Positions 54,555 through 62,851 are shown, counted from the stretch's first letter. The stretch: DNA of 64,000 nucleotides from an uncultured Ruminococcus sp. (GCA_902776375.1 CACYPV010000011.1:1-64000), one strand, 5' to 3'. Notes: generated by a model from the letters alone, not told the origin. Numbers and translations: made by a program.

Positions 54555-54581
54555 TTGAAAAGATATGTTATTGCCGAATAA
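54555..54581 (+). CDS. Candidate leader peptide (MKRYVIAE)
   Basis: An eight-codon frame from TTG 54555, with AGGAGG (54541-54546) 8 bases upstream. Its last codons lie in the left arm of the hairpin CCGAATA/TATTCGG (54574-54596). An alternative pairing GGCTAT/ATAGCC (about 54588-54620) uses the right arm. This is the layout of ribosome-controlled attenuation. The peptide is too short to be supported by homology, so the call rests on the ribosome binding site, the hairpins and the promoter. Confidence 0.45.
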   Translation: MKRYVIAE

Positions 54582-54660
54582 GCATTGGCTATTCGGTATC
54601 ATTTGAATATTGCTATAGCCATTGCTTACCCTAAAGCATTACATTTTTTAGGAGGCAACA

Positions 54661-54942
54661 ATGAGCTATATCAAGGCAGACGAAGTGCTGCCGCAGAACA
54701 TTATAAAAATCATTCAACAATATATAGACGGGGAAAATATTTACATTCCAAAGAAAGAAGGCTCCCGCGTCGATTGGGGAGCGAAAACCGGCGCCAAAAA
54801 AGAGCTGCGCCGACGCAACACTTTGATTTATCGGGAATATCTTAATGGCGAAAATGTTGCCGCACTGGCAAGCCGGTACTACCTTTCCGATAAATCGATA
54901 CAGCGTATCATACGCGAAATGAGAATCAGTGAGTCTGCCTAG
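54661..54942 (+). CDS. CD3324 family regulator (Mor-like helix-turn-helix)
   Basis: A 93-residue DNA-binding protein. The N-terminal half has KADEVLPQNIIKIIQQYIDGENIYIPKKEG, and the C-terminal half has the helix-turn-helix LAGxxxxLA-type region NGENVAALASRYYLSDKSIQRIIREM. AGGAGG lies before the ATG. Proteins of this family occur singly in Clostridia; their targets are not known to me. A frame from 54585 covering the same bases is a shadow. Confidence 0.85.
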   Translation: MSYIKADEVLPQNIIKIIQQYIDGENIYIPKKEGSRVDWGAKTGAKKELRRRNTLIYREYLNGENVAALASRYYLSDKSIQRIIREMRISESA

Positions 54943-55035
54943 CGCAGGCTCATTCTTTTTTATAATAGTTTGTGAGGTAGACATATATCAAAATGTATGG
55001 TATGATAATGTCAGTAAATCGAAAGGATGATCACA

Positions 55036-55485
55036 ATGAAAACTTATAAATATATAGCCCTTCGCGAACAGCCTGAAATAAAGGAAAAAGCCGCTCAGTG
55101 GTTCCACGAAAAATGGGGCGTGCCCAAAGAGGCGTATCTTGAATGTATGGAGGATTACCTCAGCGGAAACACCGAAAACGGCTGGTATCTGTGCCTTGAC
55201 GGAGAAATGATAATCGGCGGCTTGGGCGTTATAGAAAACGACTTTCACGAAAGAAAGGATCTGGCGCCCAACGTCTGTGCTGTCTATACTGAGAGCGATT
55301 ACCGCAAGCAGGGGATAGCCGGAAAGCTCTTGGATATGGCGGTTGAAGATTTGCGGACAAAGGGGATCACGCCGCTTTATCTTGTTACCGACCACACCGG
55401 CTTTTACGAAAGATACGGCTGGGAGTTCCTGTGCATGGTGCAGGGAAGCGACCCCGAGCCGTCAAGAATGTATGTGCATTACTAA
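55036..55485 (+). CDS. GNAT family N-acetyltransferase
   Basis: A 149-residue acetyl-CoA-dependent transferase. The acetyl-CoA loop is YTESDYRKQGIAGKLLDMAVEDL, followed by YLVTDHTGFYERYGWEFL. FHEKWGVPKEAYLECMEDYLSG is the substrate side. The substrate is unknown; similar proteins include aminoglycoside and small-molecule acetyltransferases. ATG 55036 is preferred over ATG 55027 from the spacing to AAGG. Confidence 0.92.
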   Translation: MKTYKYIALREQPEIKEKAAQWFHEKWGVPKEAYLECMEDYLSGNTENGWYLCLDGEMIIGGLGVIENDFHERKDLAPNVCAVYTESDYRKQGIAGKLLDMAVEDLRTKGITPLYLVTDHTGFYERYGWEFLCMVQGSDPEPSRMYVHY

Positions 55486-55498
55486 AATATAATGCTAT

Positions 55499-55555
55499 AT
55501 TAGAATTATAATCATTGCCGTCAAGCGGGATAATCTCCTGCTTGGCGGCGTTTTA
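55499..55555 (+). terminator. Repeated terminator, copy 3
   Basis: GCCGTCAAGCGGGA (55517-55530) pairs with TCCTGCTTGGCGGC (55536-55549), followed by GTTTTATTTT, after the GNAT stop. The AATTATAATCA before the stem is shared with copies 1 and 2. Confidence 0.85.
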
Positions 55556-55663
55556 TTTTGGATTTGATGTAAGTTATTCGCTAACTTATTGAAATTCCCA
55601 ATCGTGTATGATAAAATGAATACGCAAAGATGAACAACATTTCAAACAGAAAGAAGGAGCATT

Positions 55664-56434
55664 ATGAAAAACTCTATCAAAGCAATGGCTATAGCTTCAG
55701 CGCTTTCCCTGTGCGCGGTATTTGCCGGCTGTTCCGGTTCTGCGTCATCCGGCACGTCAAGCGAGCCGTCGGCGCAGCCTGCTGCCGATCAGGCGACTGT
55801 AGCTGCAACGGAAGCGCCCGTCGAAGAAACGATCGTACCGCTTTCTACAAATCCCGAGGATTATCTGACGATGTTCGACGAGGGCAGCTACTATAACAAG
55901 GTGCTTTACAAGGACTGCGAATACAAAATGCCCCTAATTAAGCTGGATTCCGCCGACGCTAAGACCATTAACAGCGAGCTGGAAGAGGTCTATAAGCAGT
56001 GCCAAAACGATATCGATCTATACAAAAATCAAGAATTCCACGACGGCACTCAGACGGTCAGCTACACCGCCGCTCTGAACGGCTCCGTCCTTTCGCTTTG
56101 CGTAGAGCGTAAATATCCCATGAGCGTCCGGAAATACAACGTTGCTAATATCGACGTGCTCACCGGCGAAAAGCTCGACAACAGCGCGGTATTGACTGCT
56201 GCCGGAACCACCGAGGAGCAGGTCAAGAGCAATACCAAAGCCGCTATCGATTCTTACTATGCCGATAAGTACGGCTCTAACGTCGGCAGTAAGTCATACA
56301 GCAAAACCATGTCGGACGATAATATCGCCGCGGCAAGGTATTATCTCGGAGACGGAAATTCCTTATGCGCCGCGTTCGATGTGTTCTTCGAGGCGGGCGT
56401 GGGCGTCACCGAAGGCACGGCAAAAATATCATAA
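55664..56434 (+). CDS. Lipoprotein of unknown function
   Basis: A 256-residue exported protein with a type II signal peptide; the lipobox AVFAGC gives lipidated Cys23. A Ser/Ala/Thr/Glu-rich linker runs to about residue 60. The rest is a soluble domain with features of the DUF3298/DUF4163 group (INSELEEVYKQCQNDIDLYK, SLCVERKYPMSVRKYNVANIDVLTGEKLDNS). AGGAG lies before the ATG. It is monocistronic with a terminator after it. Confidence 0.75.
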   Translation: MKNSIKAMAIASALSLCAVFAGCSGSASSGTSSEPSAQPAADQATVAATEAPVEETIVPLSTNPEDYLTMFDEGSYYNKVLYKDCEYKMPLIKLDSADAKTINSELEEVYKQCQNDIDLYKNQEFHDGTQTVSYTAALNGSVLSLCVERKYPMSVRKYNVANIDVLTGEKLDNSAVLTAAGTTEEQVKSNTKAAIDSYYADKYGSNVGSKSYSKTMSDDNIAAARYYLGDGNSLCAAFDVFFEAGVGVTEGTAKIS

Positions 56435-56442
56435 TGCTATCA

Positions 56443-56480
56443 AAAGGAGTTGTCCTCACAGGACGGCTCCTTTATTCTTT
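56443..56480 (+). terminator. Terminator after the lipoprotein gene
   Basis: AAAGGAG-TTGTCCT pairs with AGGACGGCTCCTTT around a three-base loop, followed by ATTCTTT. Confidence 0.85.
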
Positions 56481-56592
56481 ATCGGAATTATAAATTACGT
56501 TTTCGTGATATTTACCGAAAATTTGATTTTCTATTGCTACATGCGTTTTTTTGTGCTAAAATGTTCCTGTATAAAAATAAGGAGAGAAATAT

Positions 56593-57042
56593 ATGGACGA
56601 AAACTTTAAGTTTTTGGTTTCCGCTTCGGGCTTTGAGCTTGAACGGATACGCACCGCGCTTTTAGATAACGGCATACCCAGCGACAGCAAGCCGCAGCGC
56701 CGCAATTTTTCCGCTAAGGCGGTCACGGGCGTTGACAATTCCGTGCAGGACATCTATGTTGCGGAGAAGGACTACGAAAACGCTTACGATCTTTGCGTCG
56801 GCATCGGCGCTATACACATCGAGGGCGAGGAAGAGATAATCGAGGATGACGCCGCTTTTGCCGATGCTGCGGAAAACGCGGAGGAAACATCCGCCGCACC
56901 CGCCGAGGAATTCGAGGAGATGCCCTCGGGCAAGCGCACCGCGGTGCGCATAGTGTCGGCTATCCTGTTTATTCTTATCGCCGCCGCCATCATATTCGGA
57001 ACAGATTATTTTATGGGCTGGATCAAAGGCCTGTTTATGTAA
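56593..57042 (+). CDS. DUF2007-like protein with C-terminal membrane anchor
   Basis: 149 residues. Residues 1-75 resemble a DUF2007/putative signal-transducing domain (FKFLVSASGFELERIRTALLDNGIPSD, DIYVAEKDYENAYDLC). An acidic Glu/Ala/Asp-rich linker follows (78-118), then one transmembrane helix near the end (IVSAILFILIAAAIIFGTDY). The cytoplasmic domain would be held at the membrane. GGAGAG precedes the ATG. metY follows after 13 bases, so the two may be cotranscribed. Confidence 0.7.
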   Translation: MDENFKFLVSASGFELERIRTALLDNGIPSDSKPQRRNFSAKAVTGVDNSVQDIYVAEKDYENAYDLCVGIGAIHIEGEEEIIEDDAAFADAAENAEETSAAPAEEFEEMPSGKRTAVRIVSAILFILIAAAIIFGTDYFMGWIKGLFM

Positions 57043-57055
57043 GGAGTAATTTACA

Positions 57056-58327
57056 ATGAACGTTGAAACAAAATGCCTGCACGCAGGCTATGAACCCGAA
57101 AACGGCGAGCCCAGACAGCTCCCGATCTATCAGAGCACCACATGGAAATACGCTTCCTCAGACGATATGGGCAAGCTTTTTGACCTTGAGGCGAGCGGTT
57201 ATTTCTATACCCGCCTGCAAAACCCCACCAACGATCAGGTCGCGGCTAAGATCGCCGCGCTCGAGGGCGGCGTAGCCGGAATGCTTACTTCAAGCGGACA
57301 GGCGGCAAACTTCTTCGCGCTGTTTAATATCTGCGAGACCGGCAGCCATATCGTGGCTTCCTCCTCGATATACGGCGGCACATACAACCTGCTGGGCGTT
57401 ACAATGAAGAAAATGGGCATCGACGTCACCTTTGTCGACCAGACCCTTTCCGAGGAAGAGCTTCAAAAGGAGTTTCGCCCCAACACCAGAGCCGTGTTCG
57501 GCGAGACCATCACCAACCCCACGGTTTCGGTGCTCGATATCGAAAAGTTCGCGCGTTTGGCGCATAAAAACGGCGTTCCGCTCATTATCGACAACACCTT
57601 TGCAACTCCCGTAAACTGCCGCCCGATCGAGTTCGGCGCGGATATCGTCACTCATTCCACCACAAAATACATGGACGGTCACGCCGTTAGCGTAGGCGGC
57701 GCTATTGTGGACAGCGGCAACTTCGATTGGATGGCGCACGCCGACAAATATCCCGGCATGACCACTCCCGACGATAGTTATCACGGCTTGGTTTACGCCG
57801 AAAAGTTCGGCAAGCTCGGCTATATCACAAAGGCGACATCGCAGCTCATGCGCGACCTCGGCTCTATCCAGTCGCCCATGAATGCTTTCTACCTCAACAA
57901 CGGTCTTGAAAGCCTGCACGTAAGGATGAACCGCCACTGCGAAAACGCGCTTAAAATCGCGAAATTCCTTAAGGCTCAGGACAAAGTCGCTTGGATCCAT
58001 TATCCCGACCTCGAGGGCGACGACAACTATGAGCTCTGCAAAAAGTATCTGCCCAACGGTTCCTGCGGCGTAATCGCGTTCGCAGTCAAAGGCGGCAGAG
58101 ACAAAGCTATCGCTTTCATGGACAGCCTCAAGCTTATGATAATCGCCACTCACGTAGCCGACGCGCGCACCTGCCTGCTCCATCCCGCAAGCCACACCCA
58201 CCGTCAGCTCAGCGACGACCAGCTCCGCGAGGCAGGCATCGCGCCCGACCTTATCCGTCTGTCGGTAGGTCTTGAAAACGCCGACGACCTTATCGCCGAT
58301 CTTCAGCAGGCGCTGGACAAGATTTAA
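57056..58327 (+). CDS. metY: O-acetylhomoserine sulfhydrylase
   Basis: PLP enzyme of methionine synthesis by direct sulfhydrylation. Cys/Met metabolism family: TKCLHAGYEPENGEPRQLPI at the start, SGQAANFFALF, the PLP lysine K204 in HSTTKYMDGH, and HVADARTCLLHPASHTHRQL at the C-terminus. It has 423 residues, and the insertions before the C-terminus favour MetY over the shorter MetB/MetC. AAGGAG lies before the ATG. No S-box or T-box is seen in the short upstream gap. Confidence 0.92.
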   Translation: MNVETKCLHAGYEPENGEPRQLPIYQSTTWKYASSDDMGKLFDLEASGYFYTRLQNPTNDQVAAKIAALEGGVAGMLTSSGQAANFFALFNICETGSHIVASSSIYGGTYNLLGVTMKKMGIDVTFVDQTLSEEELQKEFRPNTRAVFGETITNPTVSVLDIEKFARLAHKNGVPLIIDNTFATPVNCRPIEFGADIVTHSTTKYMDGHAVSVGGAIVDSGNFDWMAHADKYPGMTTPDDSYHGLVYAEKFGKLGYITKATSQLMRDLGSIQSPMNAFYLNNGLESLHVRMNRHCENALKIAKFLKAQDKVAWIHYPDLEGDDNYELCKKYLPNGSCGVIAFAVKGGRDKAIAFMDSLKLMIIATHVADARTCLLHPASHTHRQLSDDQLREAGIAPDLIRLSVGLENADDLIADLQQALDKI

Positions 58328-58378
58328 TTATTTCCCTTCACTATACACTATTCAATTTACACTTTATACTAAATTATC
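58325..58378. repeat. Heptamer tract (ATACACT/TTACACT units)
   Basis: CTTCACT, ATACACT, ATTCAAT, TTACACT, TTATACT, AAATTAT: six degenerate 7-base units between the metY stop and the ispD ribosome binding site. Confidence 0.6.
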
Positions 58379-58390
58379 CGGAGGTTTTTT

Positions 58391-59086
58391 ATGAGCGCTT
58401 TTGTTTCTGCAATCATTGTCGCCGCGGGCGGCTCTACCCGCATGGGAATATCCGACAGCAAGCAATTCATCCCGCTGCTTGGCAAGCCCGCTATTTCATA
58501 CACTCTCAGCGCGTTTCAGAACTGCGCGCTCATAAGCGAGATCGTCGTTGTCAGCCGCGCGCAGGATATCGACCGCATTTTCGCGCTTTCGCAGGAATGT
58601 GGCTTCGACAAGGTCATCGCCGTTGTCGAGGGCGGCGCTTGCCGCGCCGAAAGCGTTAAAAACGGCATCCTCGCCGCCGACGCTCAGGCACAGTATTTCG
58701 CTATCCACGACGGCGCGCGTCCGCTTATCACTACCGAGGAGATCAACGCTGTGGTAGAAGCGGCGTTTGAAACAGGCGCGGCGACGGTCGGTACAGCTGT
58801 TACCGACACCATAAAGGTCGCTGACGAAAACAACGTTATTGTCAACACGCCCGAGCGTTCCACCCTCAGAGCGGTGCAGACTCCCCAGGTGTTCGAAAAG
58901 GAGCTGTACTCCTTCGCTCTTTCCGACGCTGACGACCTTGAAAGCGTCACCGACGACTGCTCGCTGATCGAAAAAATGGGCGGCGAAGTGCTCATTGTCG
59001 AGGGCAGCCGCGAGAATATCAAGCTCACCACGCCAATCGACGTGCTCATAGCCGAAAGCATCCTCAGCAAGAGGAATCAGCCGTGA
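58391..59086 (+). CDS. ispD: 2-C-methyl-D-erythritol 4-phosphate cytidylyltransferase
   Basis: Third step of the MEP route, transferring CMP to MEP. It has 231 residues with the nucleotide-binding [32 protein letters not shown] and [13 protein letters not shown] motifs. GGAGG lies before the ATG. Its stop overlaps the GTG start of ispF, so the two steps are coupled. dxr and ispG lie elsewhere in the window. Confidence 0.96.
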   Translation: MSAFVSAIIVAAGGSTRMGISDSKQFIPLLGKPAISYTLSAFQNCALISEIVVVSRAQDIDRIFALSQECGFDKVIAVVEGGACRAESVKNGILAADAQAQYFAIHDGARPLITTEEINAVVEAAFETGAATVGTAVTDTIKVADENNVIVNTPERSTLRAVQTPQVFEKELYSFALSDADDLESVTDDCSLIEKMGGEVLIVEGSRENIKLTTPIDVLIAESILSKRNQP

Positions 59087-59556
59087 TAAGGATAGGGCAC
59101 GGCTACGACGTGCACCGCTTTGCGGAGAACAGAAAGCTGATCCTCGGCGGCGTTGAGATACCGTACGAGTTCGGCTTGCTCGGCCATTCCGACGCGGACG
59201 TGCTGGCTCACGCTATCATGGACGCTCTGCTCGGCGCCGCGGCGCTGGGCGATATCGGTCAGCATTTTCCTGATACCGACAACGCCTACAAGGGCGCCGA
59301 CAGCATGGTTTTGCTGCGCGAGGTCTGCCGTATACTTTCCGAAAACGGTTATTCTATCGGCAACATTGACGCGACCGTCATCGCGCAGAAGCCCAAGCTG
59401 AAGGACTACATAGTCAGCATGCGCGAGACCATCGCGCAAAACTGCGGGATCGACATTTCGCAGGTCAGCGTAAAGGCGACCACCGAGGAAAAGCTCGGTT
59501 TTACCGGCAGGCTTGAGGGCATTTCGGCGCACGCAGTCGCACTGATACAATCATAA
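59083..59556 (+). CDS. ispF: 2-C-methyl-D-erythritol 2,4-cyclodiphosphate synthase
   Basis: Fifth step of the MEP route, making MEcPP, a zinc trimer. It has 157 residues with [11 protein letters not shown] at the N-terminus (metal ligands Asp and His), [35 protein letters not shown], split here as the family core, and [17 protein letters not shown]. The GTG start overlaps ispD by 4 bases. Confidence 0.96.
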   Translation: MIRIGHGYDVHRFAENRKLILGGVEIPYEFGLLGHSDADVLAHAIMDALLGAAALGDIGQHFPDTDNAYKGADSMVLLREVCRILSENGYSIGNIDATVIAQKPKLKDYIVSMRETIAQNCGIDISQVSVKATTEEKLGFTGRLEGISAHAVALIQS

Positions 59557-59561
59557 TACAT

Positions 59562-59596
59562 ACACCTCGCTCATACATTTGGGCGAGGTGTTTTTT
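59562..59596 (+). terminator. ispF terminator that contains the dacA ribosome binding site
   Basis: ACACCTCGC (59562-59570) pairs with GCGAGGTGT (59583-59591), followed by TTTTT and then directly by the dacA ATG at 59597. The only Shine-Dalgarno candidate for dacA (GAGGTG, 59585-59590) lies within the right arm, so the hairpin could both end ispF transcription and hide the dacA start. Confidence 0.75.
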
Positions 59597-60733
59597 ATGA
59601 AGCGAAAGATTATTTCAATACTGTTGGCGTTATCCCTCGTGTTCTGTTCTGCGGTGTTCGTTTCTGCGGACGACGACGCGCTGATCTCTGCTCCGTCGGG
59701 AATACTTATGGAAGCGTCAACAGGTAAAATTCTTTATGAGAAAAATGCACATGAACAGCGGCCATGCGCGTCCATAACAAAGGTCATGACTTTGCTGCTT
59801 GTGTTCGAGGCGATGGACAGCGGCAAGCTAAAGCTCACCGACACTATAACCGCGAGCGAGCACGCGGCGTCTATGGGCGGTAGCGACATCTGGCTGGAAA
59901 CGGGGGAGAAGATGTCCGCCGACGACATGATAAAGGCGACGGTGGTTGCCAGCGCCAACGACGCGGCGGTTGCGCTCGCCGAGCATATCAGCGGCAGCGA
60001 GGAAGTGTTTGTTAAGCAGATGAACGAGCGCGCGGCGCAGCTCGGCATGAAGGAAACTGTGTTCAAAAACTGCAACGGGCTCGACGAGGACGGACACATC
60101 ACCTCGGCATACGACGTTGCGGTGATGTCGCGCGAGCTGATGAAGCACGAAAAAATCTTTGATTACACATCTATCTGGCTTGACACCCTGCGCGGCGGCG
60201 AGACCCAAATAGTAAACACAAACAAGCTGCTAAAGACTTATAACGGCATAACCGGGTTGAAAACCGGCACCACCGACGACGCGGGCTGCTGCGTTTCGGC
60301 TACCGCGACGCGCGGCGGCATGTCGCTTATCGGTGTGGTCTTGGGCGCGGACACGGGCAAGCAGCGTTTTGCCGACGCCGCGAAGCTTCTCGATTACGGC
60401 TTCGCTAATTATGCGATAAAAGAATTAAAAACGCCCGAAGACCTGCCGAAGGAAATCGAGGTCGATGGCGGAATGGAAAAGCGCGCCGAGCTATCCTGTG
60501 AGATAAACGGGGGAGCGGTCGTTAACAAGGCGAGCGCCGACGAAGCGCAGTACGAGGTATCTTTGCCCGATTCACTTGAAGCGCCCGTGCTCAGCGGCGA
60601 AAAGGTCGGCAGCGTGATCGTAAAGATCGGCGGCGACACTAAAAGCTTTGACGTGATATCGCAAACCGAAATAGCGCAGTCGTCCTTTGGTTTGGTGTTC
60701 AAAAAGCTGTTTGATTCATTGATTTCAATTTAA
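59597..60733 (+). CDS. dacA: D-alanyl-D-alanine carboxypeptidase (PBP5-type)
   Basis: Penicillin-binding protein that trims the terminal D-Ala from peptidoglycan stem peptides outside the membrane. A signal peptide (residues 1-25, ending VSA) is followed by the serine carboxypeptidase domain with S59-x-x-K62 (ASITK), S119-A-N121 and K222-T-G. A C-terminal PBP5-like beta domain follows, ending in an amphipathic anchor helix (FGLVFKKLFDSLISI). It has 378 residues. The start codon sits right after a terminator hairpin. The stop codon TAA is part of the TTAAGGCA element end. Confidence 0.95.
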   Translation: MKRKIISILLALSLVFCSAVFVSADDDALISAPSGILMEASTGKILYEKNAHEQRPCASITKVMTLLLVFEAMDSGKLKLTDTITASEHAASMGGSDIWLETGEKMSADDMIKATVVASANDAAVALAEHISGSEEVFVKQMNERAAQLGMKETVFKNCNGLDEDGHITSAYDVAVMSRELMKHEKIFDYTSIWLDTLRGGETQIVNTNKLLKTYNGITGLKTGTTDDAGCCVSATATRGGMSLIGVVLGADTGKQRFADAAKLLDYGFANYAIKELKTPEDLPKEIEVDGGMEKRAELSCEINGGAVVNKASADEAQYEVSLPDSLEAPVLSGEKVGSVIVKIGGDTKSFDVISQTEIAQSSFGLVFKKLFDSLISI

Positions 60734-60898
60734 GGCACCACCGCACAATTCAAGGCGCACGGCTTGCTTGAATCTTATTCCGTCAGCTTGCCCAAAAAAT
60801 CTCGGCAAGGCGACAGCCTTACCTCAATTTATTTGTACAACCTGACGAAAAATCTTACTGCGCAATCCGCACACCTGAATTATGCGGTATTGCCTTAA
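60730..60898. mobile_element. Non-coding inverted-repeat element (MITE-like), 169 bp
   Basis: Left end TTAAGGCACCACCGCACAAT and the reverse complement of the right end TTAAGGCAATACCGCATAAT match at 16 of 20 positions, and the similarity continues through AATTCA. It has no coding capacity. A flanking target duplication is not obvious. A short derivative at 19333-19374 and a related palindrome at 27747-27781 show that the sequence has spread in this genome. Confidence 0.7.
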
Positions 60899-60936
60899 CT
60901 ATTTTACTCTCGCCTTATATTCCAAATCCGATACGC

Positions 60937-60967
60937 AAAAACAAAAGCGCCTTTTTTCGGGCGCTTT
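60937..60967 (-). terminator. Terminator after the GT14 gene
   Basis: On the minus strand AAAGCGCC pairs with GGCGCTTT and is followed by TGTTTTTG, 33 bases past the stop codon. Confidence 0.75.
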
Positions 60968-60999
60968 CAGCTTGTGAAAATGCGGTGCGTTGCTGCACA

Positions 61000-61980
61000 C
61001 TATTTCTTTCGTAAAAGGTTTTCGTCTATCAACTCTATGATCCGTTCGTCTATAGTTATATCAAACTTTCTTGCAAACCATTGATGCGCGGCTTTGAGCT
61101 TGGGAAAATCATCTTCGGTAAAGACATACGGGTGACCCATAAAGGGCTTATCATCATCAAAAAAATACGCCCAAGTCATGCAATTCTGAGCTATGCAGTC
61201 TTTTGGATTGATCTCTATCAATTCCTTCACGGGCGATCTCATCGCCATCGTTTGAAAGAAAGTCTCTTCCGGCGTGTAGGATACAAGTAGATCGCGGACG
61301 ATTTTTGTCCGGTTTTTGTATTCGGTGTAAATATGATCTATCGCGGTATCCGGCAGTATCCACCAGGCTGATCCGCCGTACAGCTCCACTCCCGCTCCCG
61401 TCAGCGCCTTGTACGGAGATTTACCCAGCACCGATACCGTTTTTTTCAGTACCTTTACGCCTGTCAAAAGCGGCTTTTTAATCAGCTTATTTTTGCCGAA
61501 TCTGTCTTTTATTCCGCGTTCGGTTTTACGGAGCCTTGGGGATCGTTTGATCCTGAATTTATAATAGATCCAATTATCCGGATCGTATGCGGTGCAATCA
61601 ATATAGGGCTTAGGATAGCTGCTATCCAGGGATGTGTTTATTGTATCTATCGGCTTTATCGCATAGTCCTGACCGCTGAGCAGCGCGTAGTATTGATAAT
61701 CCGGACCTTTGCTTTTAACACAGTCGAGCATTATGAAAACGATATCAACGAGCGTTCTGTCATCCAGTATTCCTTTGATACGTTTGTCAGCGATATACAG
61801 ATTATCAGTCGTTTTGTGTTCTTCAACAAAAGCTTTGTATTCTTCATCCGGAACGGAAGCGTCGATATGCAAAACAACGTCCGAGCGGCTTGTGATCAAA
61901 TGCTTTAGCAAGCGCGAGACCTGTGAGAGGTTTTTGTGACACATGATCATAAATAAGTTTTTTTTATCGACAGTAGCCAT
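61000..61980 (-). CDS. GT14-type glycosyltransferase (beta-1,6-N-acetylglucosaminyltransferase-like)
   Basis: A 326-residue enzyme of the core-2/I-branching family (GT14). NLFMIMCHKNLSQVSRLLKHL and DVVLHIDASV are at the N-terminus, YYALLSGQDYAIK in the middle, and GGSAWWILP, YTPEETFFQTM and GHPYVFTEDDFPKL follow. It would transfer a sugar, probably GlcNAc, to a cell-surface glycan in the cytoplasm. ATG 61980 is preferred because AAGGG lies about 12 bases upstream; GTG 61989 and ATG 62013 are in the same frame. Its isolated position, with tRNA-Gly and gtrA next to it, suggests a small surface-glycan locus. Confidence 0.85.
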   Translation of the reverse strand: MATVDKKNLFMIMCHKNLSQVSRLLKHLITSRSDVVLHIDASVPDEEYKAFVEEHKTTDNLYIADKRIKGILDDRTLVDIVFIMLDCVKSKGPDYQYYALLSGQDYAIKPIDTINTSLDSSYPKPYIDCTAYDPDNWIYYKFRIKRSPRLRKTERGIKDRFGKNKLIKKPLLTGVKVLKKTVSVLGKSPYKALTGAGVELYGGSAWWILPDTAIDHIYTEYKNRTKIVRDLLVSYTPEETFFQTMAMRSPVKELIEINPKDCIAQNCMTWAYFFDDDKPFMGHPYVFTEDDFPKLKAAHQWFARKFDITIDERIIELIDENLLRKK

Positions 61981-62044
61981 TTTGTTCACGCACCCTTTTG
62001 ATTTAGCGTCCATATCAGCTTAATAATGCGGATAAATAAAACAA

Positions 62045-62090
62045 AAAATAAGGGGCTGCCGCAAAACTTCTCATTTTGCTGCAGTCCCTT
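62045..62090 (-). terminator. Terminator after tRNA-Gly
   Basis: A 17-bp stem on the minus strand (AAGGGACTGCAGCAAAA with TTTTGCGGCAGCCCCTT), seven-base loop, then ATTTTTTG. Confidence 0.9.
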
Positions 62091-62097
62091 ATATAAA

Positions 62098-62171
62098 TGG
62101 AGCGGATGATGGGAATCGAACCCACACGATCAGCTTGGAAGGCTGAAGTTCTACCACTAAACTACATCCGC
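62098..62171 (-). tRNA. tRNA-Gly (TCC)
   Basis: On the minus strand GCGGATG pairs with CATCCGC in the acceptor stem, with encoded CCA. The D-arm is TAGTTTAGTGGTAGAAC. The anticodon loop CTTCCAA has anticodon TCC. The T-loop is GGTTCGATTCC. It reads GGA and GGG. Confidence 0.96.
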
Positions 62172-62233
62172 ATGTTTGCAACAGTGTTATTATATCATCA
62201 TGTTTTAAATATGTCAAGGATTATTTTATGTGC

Positions 62234-62262
62234 CGGCGGGTTTTCTTCTGCCCGCCGTTTTT
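62234..62262 (+). terminator. Orphan terminator-like hairpin between tRNA-Gly and gtrA
   Basis: CGGCGGG pairs with CCCGCCG around a ten-base loop and is followed by TTTTTCGTTTT on the plus strand. No plus-strand gene precedes it, so it may block antisense transcription through tRNA-Gly. Confidence 0.5.
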
Positions 62263-62272
62263 CGTTTTACTA

Positions 62273-62301
62273 TTGATTTTTATAATTTATGATGATATAA
62301 T
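62273..62301 (+). promoter_or_regulatory. Promoter of gtrA
   Basis: TTGATT (62273-62278) and TATAAT (62296-62301) with a 17-base spacer, 48 bases before the gtrA start. Confidence 0.7.
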
Positions 62302-62348
62302 ATTAAAGATTATGTGGTATATTATTAAAACTGCATTACGGAGGAAAA

Positions 62349-62819
62349 ATGAAGGAACTGTTCATGCTTATCAAAAGGCTCGATTTCAAGGGGCTGTTTT
62401 TCTCAAAAACCGATAACGCTTTCATCCAGTTTTTCCGTTACTGCTTTGTCGGCGGTATCGCGACCTTGGTTGAGGGCGGCGCTCTTTGGATCATCCAGCA
62501 CTTTATATTTAAAGAAGCCGACGGCTTTTACGTTTATATAGCTCAGGGTATCGCTTTCGTTTTAGGTCTTATCACAAACTTCATTCTGTCAAAGCTGTTT
62601 GTGTTTCAGGAGAAAAGCGAAAAAACGAACGCCGCCGGAGAGTTTATCGCCTATGCCGTTATAGGCGTCGTCGGGCTTGGAATTAAAGAGCTGCTGCTTT
62701 GGCTGTTCAATGTCCAAATCGGCTGGCACTACATGATAGTATGGGTCATCTCTACAATTTTAGTTCTTGTATGGAATTATGCCGCGAGAAGGATCCTTTT
62801 GTACAGGAAGAAGAAATAA
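62349..62819 (+). CDS. GtrA family membrane protein
   Basis: A 156-residue protein with four transmembrane helices (FFRYCFVGGIATLVEGG, IAFVLGLITNFILSKLFVF, IAYAVIGVVGLGIKELLLW, a last helix before YAARRILLYRKKK), the GtrA/DPMS pattern. Members help move lipid-linked sugars across the membrane for polysaccharide or teichoic acid modification. GGAGG lies before the ATG. The next gene starts 32 bases later and is probably in the same operon. Confidence 0.9.
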   Translation: MKELFMLIKRLDFKGLFFSKTDNAFIQFFRYCFVGGIATLVEGGALWIIQHFIFKEADGFYVYIAQGIAFVLGLITNFILSKLFVFQEKSEKTNAAGEFIAYAVIGVVGLGIKELLLWLFNVQIGWHYMIVWVISTILVLVWNYAARRILLYRKKK

Positions 62820-62851
62820 GATTATTGTATAAATACAGATAGGTGGATAAA

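Noticed and set aside
54585..54845. 86-codon frame overlapping the CD3324-type gene
   Set aside because: It lies in another frame of a recognised family and has no ribosome binding site.
54631..54984. 117-codon minus-strand frame opposite the CD3324-type gene
   Set aside because: It is antisense to a recognised family and lacks a promoter or ribosome binding site.
57043..57055. S-box riboswitch before metY
   Set aside because: The gap is 13 bases, too short, and the preceding gene runs to it.
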